Part shown: positions 58,756-64,000 of the stretch, piece after piece
Layout of the letters: every line of letters starts with the position of its first letter
Position numbering within the stretch: the stretch's first letter is position 1
Origin: Methylosinus sp. PW1
GTDB taxonomy: Bacteria; Pseudomonadota; Alphaproteobacteria; Rhizobiales; Beijerinckiaceae
Direction: 5' to 3'
Assembly: GCF_000745215.1 (NCBI RefSeq)
Contig: NZ_JQNK01000008.1
Location: forward strand, 1 to 64,000
Length of the DNA stretch: 64,000 bases
Made by a program: the position numbers and the translations under genes
Notes under the pieces: model-generated
What the model was told of the DNA's origin: nothing
The model's database searches: none
The model's input: only the letters and a program-made list of their open reading frames with translations

Positions 58756-58876
58756 CGTCCCGCCACGGCTTTTTTGAGATTCCGGGGCGGTTTGTGCCAC
58801 GCTCGGCAGGCGATGTCGAGAACGCGGGCGGCGGGGGCGCCGCCGCGCCGGGGCCGCCGCGCCCGCACCGACTATT

Positions 58877-60019
58877 TTAGATTTTCCAGCGCAGCGCCAT
58901 GCCGGCCTGCCAATTCTTGGAGAGCTGCGGCCCGTTCAGGCTCTGATAGACCGGAATGCCCGCTTCCAGCGCGATGGTGAGCGCCTCCACGCCGATGAGG
59001 GCGCCGGCGATCGTCGCGCCGCCCCACAGCTCCACGCGCTGGCCGCCGTAGAAATTCGGATTGGCCGCCTGCGCCTTGCCGCGGATCATCGGATCGAGCC
59101 CGCGGATTTCGCCCTGCGTCGAGGCGCCGACGCGGAAAGTGGTGGTGAGGCCTTTGATCCAGCTATAGCCGGCCCAGCCGTTGAACTCGTGCAGATCGCC
59201 CCAGAGATAGCCCTCCGGATTGGCGGCGAGCGGAAAGCGGCCGCGATAGGAGAGGCCCCAGGACCATTTGTCGAAATGGCCAGCGTAGACGATTCCCGGC
59301 AGAACGTCGAAAGTGCCGGCGCCCGGCTGCAATGCGTAAAAGGCGCGGCTCGTGGCGTAGCTGCCGTCCGGCAGCAGCAGGCGGAAGGTGTTATGGGTGC
59401 TTCCCGTCGGGAAGCTCACGCCGAGATTGAGCTGAATACGGTGTATCGGGTCCTGATAGACGCGATAGATCGTCGAGGCGGTGAAATCGGTCAGGCCGTC
59501 GGTTCCCGTATGGCTCAACCCCAGCCGGTTGAGGCTCGTCGGCCCTTGGAAGGTCAGCATGTCGAGATTGCGCTCGATCATGCCGCCGGTAATCACGACG
59601 GACCAGTCTCTGGTTATTCCATAGGCGAGCGCGAGCGTCTGCGAAGCGACCGAGACATTCTGCGGCACCAGCCGGAGCTTCAATGTCGGATGGCCGAACC
59701 AGGGCGTCGTCGCCGCCACCTCTTCCGATGAGACCTGCCGCGTTCCCTTCAGCGTATGCGAGAGATTGGCGAATTGCGGGATGATGGAGACGACGAGCTT
59801 GCCGGCGGGCGGCATATCGGCGCCGAAGACGCCGAGCGGCGCGGGCGGGAGCGGAGCCGGCGCCGCCACATCGGGCGCAGGCGCGGGGACGAGCTTCGCG
59901 GGCGCGTCCGCGCCCACCGCCTCTCCGACGCAGACGCCGAGCAGAGCGGCGGCGATGGCCAAAGTCTTCGCGCTCGCAGCGGTCGGGCGCGGCGGAGCGC
60001 TTCGTTTCATTCTCATCAT
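58877..60019 (-). CDS. Outer-membrane transporter-like protein, unknown substrate
   Basis: A 380-aa protein with a signal peptide ([17 protein letters not shown]), a Pro/Ala-rich linker ([19 protein letters not shown]) and then a long beta-rich region: [57 protein letters not shown] and a C-terminal GMALRWKI strand. This resembles the putative outer-membrane channel family linked to phenol/toluene degradation pathways (MetA_deg-like transporters). The start is chosen at the ATG 60019 following GAGGGGCAG. No partner gene is adjacent. Confidence 0.7.
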   Translation of the reverse strand: MMRMKRSAPPRPTAASAKTLAIAAALLGVCVGEAVGADAPAKLVPAPAPDVAAPAPLPPAPLGVFGADMPPAGKLVVSIIPQFANLSHTLKGTRQVSSEEVAATTPWFGHPTLKLRLVPQNVSVASQTLALAYGITRDWSVVITGGMIERNLDMLTFQGPTSLNRLGLSHTGTDGLTDFTASTIYRVYQDPIHRIQLNLGVSFPTGSTHNTFRLLLPDGSYATSRAFYALQPGAGTFDVLPGIVYAGHFDKWSWGLSYRGRFPLAANPEGYLWGDLHEFNGWAGYSWIKGLTTTFRVGASTQGEIRGLDPMIRGKAQAANPNFYGGQRVELWGGATIAGALIGVEALTIALEAGIPVYQSLNGPQLSKNWQAGMALRWKI

Positions 60020-60336
60020 TTTGTGTCTGCCCCTCGTCGGCGCCGCGCTCCGTCGGGGCGCGACGGACAAAAAAAGCCGCCGTCCGACGATCGCGCTTTG
60101 GGCGCGACACGATCGGAACAGCGGCGTTGCTGATTTTGGCCCGTCTTTGGGCCACGCCGAAAGCTCGGCTCTCGGCGTCCGACTAGACGCAATCTCCGCG
60201 CCATCTCAGCGCGGCCGGCCTCGTCTCGACAAATCAGGCGCTTGTGAAAAAGCGGCGCGCGGGCGGCGCGATAATTAGCCCGCAAAATATGCGACGGGCG
60301 CCGAATTGCTGTGCGATTTTCGGCGCTTCGTCGCTC

Positions 60337-61524
60337 TCAGTGGACGCCGAGCAGCGCTCGCGCGGCCTCGGCGATCACCGCTTCCTCATTGGTGGGAAGC
60401 ACGAGGGTTTCGATGCGGCTCGACGGCGCGCTGATGATTTGCGCATTCGCCGCATTCGCTTCATCGTCGAGCTCGAGGCCGAGAAAACCGAGATAGGCGC
60501 AGATGCGCGCGCGCATGGAGGGCGAATTCTCGCCGACGCCGGCCGTGAAGACGAGGAGGTCGAGCCCGTTCAGCGCGCTCGCGAGCGAGCCGATCTCGCG
60601 CGCGGCGCGATAGGCGAAGAGCGCCATCGCCTCCTCCGCCGCGGGATAATCGCTCGCCTCGAGCGCGCGCAGATCGTCGCTGATCGCGGAGACGCCGAGC
60701 AGGCCGGATCGCTCATAGAGCAGCGCATGGACTTGCTTGGGCGAATAGCCCTCCTGCATCACGAGATGCAGCAGCAGGCCGGGATCGATCGCGCCGCTGC
60801 GCGTGCCCATCATCAGCCCGTCGAGCGCTGTGAAGCCCATTGTGGTGGCGACGCTCTCAAGATCGCGCATGGCGCAGAGGCTGGCGCCATGGCCGAGATG
60901 CGCGACGATCGTGCGCCCCTGGGCGCGTTCGAGGCGGCGCAGCTCTTGCGCGATGAACTGATAGGAGAGGCCGTGAAAGCCGTAGCGCAGCACGCCGCGC
61001 TCCGCGAATTCGCGCGGCAGCGGAAACAGCTGCGCGAGACGCGGCTGCGTGCGGTGAAAGGCCGTGTCGAAACAGGCGATCTGCGGCAGCTCGGGCGCGC
61101 TGTCGAGCAGGCTGCGGATCGGCGCGAGATTATGCGGCTGATGGCTGGGCGCGAGCGGCGAGAGCGCCTCCAGCCGTCGCAATATTTCGGGCGTGACCCG
61201 CACGGGACGGTCGAAATCCGCGCCGCCATGGACCACCCTATGCCCCACGGCCGCGAGGGGAAGCTCCGCCAGACGCTCGCCGATCGCCGCGATGAGCCAG
61301 CGCGCCGCGCCCTCGTGGTCGATGTCTGGCGCGGGGCCGGGGCCGGCGGCGAGCGCCGCCGCGACCTCGCCTTTGACGGAAAAGCGCGCCGGCTGGTCTT
61401 TCTCCTTTATGGCGGTGACGCCGCCACGGCAAAGAGGCGCGAGCGTCGCCGCGTCATAGAGCGCGAATTTGAGGCTCGAGGAGCCGGCGTTGAGCGCCAA
61501 TAGAACCGCAGAAGGGCCGCTCAC
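60337..61524 (-). CDS. ackA: Acetate kinase
   Basis: A 395-aa ASKHA-fold kinase interconverting acetyl-phosphate and acetate. The phosphate site is LALNAGSSSLKFALYD, the catalytic region is HNLAPI with CFDTAFHRTQP, and GHGASLCAMRDLES and DGLMMGTRSGAIDPGLLLHL are conserved in acetate and butyrate kinases. It overlaps the stop of the upstream phosphate acyltransferase gene by 4 bases, forming an acyl-CoA to acid pathway with ATP gain. Propionate or butyrate as substrate cannot be excluded. Confidence 0.93.
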   Translation of the reverse strand: MSGPSAVLLALNAGSSSLKFALYDAATLAPLCRGGVTAIKEKDQPARFSVKGEVAAALAAGPGPAPDIDHEGAARWLIAAIGERLAELPLAAVGHRVVHGGADFDRPVRVTPEILRRLEALSPLAPSHQPHNLAPIRSLLDSAPELPQIACFDTAFHRTQPRLAQLFPLPREFAERGVLRYGFHGLSYQFIAQELRRLERAQGRTIVAHLGHGASLCAMRDLESVATTMGFTALDGLMMGTRSGAIDPGLLLHLVMQEGYSPKQVHALLYERSGLLGVSAISDDLRALEASDYPAAEEAMALFAYRAAREIGSLASALNGLDLLVFTAGVGENSPSMRARICAYLGFLGLELDDEANAANAQIISAPSSRIETLVLPTNEEAVIAEAARALLGVH

Positions 61525-62477
61525 GCAGCCTCCACGACGCGATGGGCGAAGAGCTGCGCCAGCGCGCAGGAGACGATGCGGGCGCGCACGCCATCGGCGC
61601 GACTCGTCAGCACGATCGGCGCGCGGGCGCCGAGCACGATGCCGGCGTCCTCGGCGTCGGCGAGATAGACGAGCTGCTTGGCGAGAATATTGCCGGCCTC
61701 GAGATCGGGCGCGAGAAGAATATCGGCGTCGCCGGCGACATTGGAGACAATGCCTTTCGCCTTCGCCGCCTCGGGCGAGATGGCGTTGTCGAAGGCGAGC
61801 GGACCATCGACGTCGGCGCCTCTGATCTGGCCGCGGTCGGCCATTTTGCAGAGCGCCGCGGCCTCGATCGTCGAAGGGATTTTGGCGTCCACCGTCTCCA
61901 CGGCGGAAAGAACGGCGAGCTTGGGGCGCTCTATGCCGAGCGCATGGGCGAGATCTATGGCGTTTTGCGCAATGTCGCGCTTCTCAGCGAGCGTGGGGGC
62001 GATGTTGATCGCGGCGTCGGTGACGAGCAGCGGCTTGCAGTAATTGGGCACGTCGAGAACGAAGACATGGCTGACGCGCCGCTCGGTGCGCAGGCCCGTC
62101 CCTTCGCGCACCACGGCGCCCATCAGCTCGTCGGTGTGGAGCGACCCTTTCATCAGCGCCCCGAGCTCGCCGCGCCGCACCAGCTCGACGGCGGCGTCGG
62201 CGGCGGCGTGGCTATGCGGCGCGTCGACGATCTCGACGCCCTCGAGCGAGAGGGCGGCCGCTGCGGCTGCGGCCGCGATCTTGGCGCGCGGCCCGACCAG
62301 AACGGGAGTGATGAGTCCCTGATCGCGCGCAGCGAGCGCGCCTTGCACGGAAACCGTGTCGCAAGGATGCACGACGCCGATGCGAATGGGGCGCAGCGCG
62401 CGGCATCGCTCGAGCAGCGACTCGAAATACAGGCCGCAAGGCGCGCCGGAGGCCGCGACATCGCGCCGAAACAGCAT
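61521..62477 (-). CDS. Phosphate acetyl/butyryltransferase
   Basis: A 318-aa enzyme of the phosphotransacetylase/phosphotransbutyrylase family that makes acyl phosphate from acyl-CoA. It begins YFESLLERCRALRPIRIGVV and shows the family stretches GSLHTDELMGAVV, DAAINIAPTLAEKRDIAQNA and DGPLAFDNAISPEAAK. It lacks an enoyl-CoA hydratase domain. Together with the overlapping acetate kinase it forms a two-gene operon for overflow or poly-3-hydroxyalkanoate-linked carbon handling (inference). Confidence 0.9.
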   Translation of the reverse strand: MLFRRDVAASGAPCGLYFESLLERCRALRPIRIGVVHPCDTVSVQGALAARDQGLITPVLVGPRAKIAAAAAAAALSLEGVEIVDAPHSHAAADAAVELVRRGELGALMKGSLHTDELMGAVVREGTGLRTERRVSHVFVLDVPNYCKPLLVTDAAINIAPTLAEKRDIAQNAIDLAHALGIERPKLAVLSAVETVDAKIPSTIEAAALCKMADRGQIRGADVDGPLAFDNAISPEAAKAKGIVSNVAGDADILLAPDLEAGNILAKQLVYLADAEDAGIVLGARAPIVLTSRADGVRARIVSCALAQLFAHRVVEAA

Positions 62478-62511
62478 CGGACCTCCTTGCGACCTTCGCT
62501 CGCTCCCGCAA

Positions 62512-62955
62512 TCAGTCGGCGGGCGCGGCTCCCGCCTCGCTCTCGGCGCGTAGCGCCGCCGCTTCCGTCCGCACGCAAGTGTCGCTCACCCGCTTCTCGG
62601 TCGGCTGCAGCCCGATCCAGGCGCCGATCCGCTCGGGATCGAAGCCCGCCTCGCAGCGGCCGCCGACCTTGATGAGCGGTCTGCGGATCAATATTGGATC
62701 GATGATCATCATGACCAGCGCCGCTTGCGGCGTGATGGTCTCTATGTCGATCTCGCCGGATTTGACGCGGGGCGCCGCGAGATTGAACCACTCGCGCACC
62801 GGCGTCTCGCCGAAATAAGGCCGCAGGCTGGAGACGCTCCAAGGCTCGGCGAGCAGATTGCGCACCTGCAGCGCATGGCCGGAGGAGAGCAGCAGAGCCT
62901 TTTGGCGCGCGTTTCCGGCGCAGCCGGGTTTCTCGTAGAAGATAACGTCGGCCAT
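62512..62955 (-). CDS. Nitrogenase-associated protein (ArsC/Spx-like thioredoxin fold)
   Basis: A 147-aa protein of the ArsC-like family known as nitrogenase-associated protein, which from published family descriptions is confined to nitrogen-fixing bacteria. It starts VIFYEKPGCAGNARQKALL with the redox cysteine, and contains REWFNLAAPRVKSGEID and DPILIRRPLIKVGGRCEAGF, the ArsC-like Arg segment. The C-terminal 20 residues are a variable Ala-rich tail. The ATG follows GAGGTGGC. No nif gene is in the window. Its presence is the best local hint of diazotrophy. Confidence 0.85.
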   Translation of the reverse strand: MADVIFYEKPGCAGNARQKALLLSSGHALQVRNLLAEPWSVSSLRPYFGETPVREWFNLAAPRVKSGEIDIETITPQAALVMMIIDPILIRRPLIKVGGRCEAGFDPERIGAWIGLQPTEKRVSDTCVRTEAAALRAESEAGAAPAD

Positions 62956-63085
62956 ACGCCACCTCGAAGAGCGACTACCGAAGAAGGAGCTTTGTCTCTT
63001 TTATAGCGCATTTTTGTGCGCTGCGGAACGGCCGTGATTCGTTCGGGAGGAGAATTTTAACGAATCAGAAACCATTAGCGGTGAA

Positions 63086-63147
63086 GCGCCGATAACGACG
63101 CGTCTTTACGTAGAAGGGCGTGACGCGCCGATGACAGCGCGTCACGC
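63086..63147. repeat. Direct repeats with a perfect inverted repeat upstream of the nitrogenase-associated gene
   Basis: Two 19-bp copies, GCGCCGATAACGACGCGTC at 63086 and GCGCCGATGACAGCGCGTC at 63125, lie 39 bases apart. The second is part of an 11-bp inverted repeat GCGTGACGCGC / GCGCGTCACGC (63118-63128 and 63137-63147). They sit between the metallopeptidase stop and the nitrogenase-associated gene and could be a regulator-binding site or a transcript-ending hairpin. Confidence 0.5.
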
Positions 63148-63235
63148 GAAGCGGCGGGCCGCGCGTTTCATAAAGAGGCAGGCCGCTCCAGGATGGCGCG
63201 GTCGCTTCATAGAGAGGAAAGTGAGAAGGCCGCGT

Positions 63236-64000
63236 CTATTCGGTCACGCCGAATTTATGTAAATGCGCGCCATGCGTGGAGAGCCAGCCCTCGGCGCGAT
63301 CCGTCTCGGCGCAGAGGCGCCGCGTCAGCGCCCAGAAACGATCCGAATGATCGAGATATTCGAGATGCGCGACCTCATGCGCGGCGAGATAGTCGAGCAC
63401 GAAAGCGGGCGCCATTATGAGCCGCCAGGAGAAATTCAGCGAGCCCGACGCCGAGCAGGAGCCCCAGCGGCTCACCGTGTCGCGCAATCCGACGCTGCGC
63501 GCGGGCAGGCCGAGCGCGCGCGTGTGGCGCTCCACCGCCGCCTCGAGATCGTGGCGCGCCTCGCGTTTCAGAAAATCGACGATGCGGCGATGCACATGTT
63601 CCTCGCGGCCGGCGACGCAGAGATCGAAACCGTCGCAGAGCGCCGTGTCGAGAGCGAAACGCGTCTCCGTCCATACGGTCCCACGCGCGCTGGGGCGATG
63701 CGCGATGGAATGGTCCACGCCGCGGAGCGGCACGACGGCGCCGTCGCGAAAGGGGATCGTGTCCGGCAGGCGATTGAGCCGCGCGGCGATCCAGGCGGCG
63801 TGACGCTCGGTGAACTCGCGCGCCTCACGTAAGGAGGCGCGCGCGGGCATTGTGAGCACAGCGTCGCGCGCAGCGAAGCGCACGCGCAGCGTGAAGCGCC
63901 GCGCGCTGCGCAGACGGCGCAGCGAGACGGTGAGCGTCTCGCCCGCATGTGTGAGTGTCAGGGCGGTGGAGCCCGCGGCTTTCGCGAGCCCGTCGCGTCG
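63236..64000 (-). CDS. YgjP/DUF45-like zinc metallopeptidase, 5' partial
   Basis: The 3' 255 codons of a metalloprotease of the YgjP-like (M48-related, SprT-like) family. The zinc motif HExxH is in AAHEVAHLEYLDHSDRFW, with the additional downstream His region typical of DUF45, and WGSCSASGSLNFSWRLIMAP precedes it. The frame stays open to the right edge: residues LTHAGETLTVSLRRLRSARR before the first ATG/GTG-type start at 63883 resemble the family N-terminus, so the real start probably lies outside the window. Confidence 0.85.
   Translation of the reverse strand, partial: RRDGLAKAAGSTALTLTHAGETLTVSLRRLRSARRFTLRVRFAARDAVLTMPARASLREAREFTERHAAWIAARLNRLPDTIPFRDGAVVPLRGVDHSIAHRPSARGTVWTETRFALDTALCDGFDLCVAGREEHVHRRIVDFLKREARHDLEAAVERHTRALGLPARSVGLRDTVSRWGSCSASGSLNFSWRLIMAPAFVLDYLAAHEVAHLEYLDHSDRFWALTRRLCAETDRAEGWLSTHGAHLHKFGVTE

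Overview
The window is about 65% G+C, and its gene families are those of an alphaproteobacterium of the order Hyphomicrobiales (Rhizobiales). Supporting signs are an aerobic cob pathway with CbtAB cobalt uptake, an ExoR-like Sel1 protein, a fused SbmA/BacA-type ABC transporter and a nitrogenase-associated ArsC-like protein that is normally restricted to nitrogen fixers. A diazotrophic methylotroph or methanotroph (Methylocystis/Methylosinus-like) would fit, but nothing here proves the genus.

1-9.99 kb is a decayed mobile/defence island. A fragment of an alkylguanine-DNA methyltransferase gene is cut off by an IS21-family element (84-2578). Beyond it come the 3' stump of an unknown gene, a complete 1042-aa SNF2-like helicase, an AlpA-like excisionase, a conserved hypothetical of integrative-element type, a second and different IS21 element (7117-9612) and a RadC fragment. 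Neither IS21 element has a recognisable target duplication, and the gene broken on one side of the first does not continue on the other.

10-24.2 kb is the cobalamin region. On the minus strand a MntA/HepT-type toxin-antitoxin pair lies directly upstream of cobO. On the plus strand an adenosylcobalamin riboswitch precedes cbtB-cbtA-cobW-cobN-cobG/H-cobI-cobJ-cobL-cobE-cobM-cobB. Most of these genes are joined by 4-bp NTGA stop/start overlaps. cobG and cobH form one reading frame, and cobB seems to start at CTG. Palindromic repeat pairs are inserted in frame in cobN and cobE.

24.2-38.6 kb holds an L,D-transpeptidase lipoprotein, accA, a BacA-like transporter with rlmE, an MFS exporter, a tiny His-rich secreted protein, an Nramp metal transporter, an ExoR-like protein, a 60-aa membrane protein, and serC-serA.

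38.7-54.4 kb holds an AT-richer insert with a Panacea-type antitoxin gene and a membrane-protein partner, an outer-membrane barrel, a GDP-D-rhamnose operon (gmd-rmd-glycosyltransferase), proA, an IS4-family element inserted in a palindromic repeat, nadD, rimO, fabH and a Tat-exported flavin amine oxidase with a membrane methyltransferase-like gene.

54.4-64 kb holds the pheS-pheT operon, interrupted by a two-gene HEPN module that I regard as the most interesting arrangement in the window. It is followed by an outer-membrane transporter-like protein, acetate kinase with a phosphate acyltransferase, the nitrogenase-associated protein, and a YgjP-like metallopeptidase that runs off the right edge. 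I found no rRNA, tRNA or CRISPR array.
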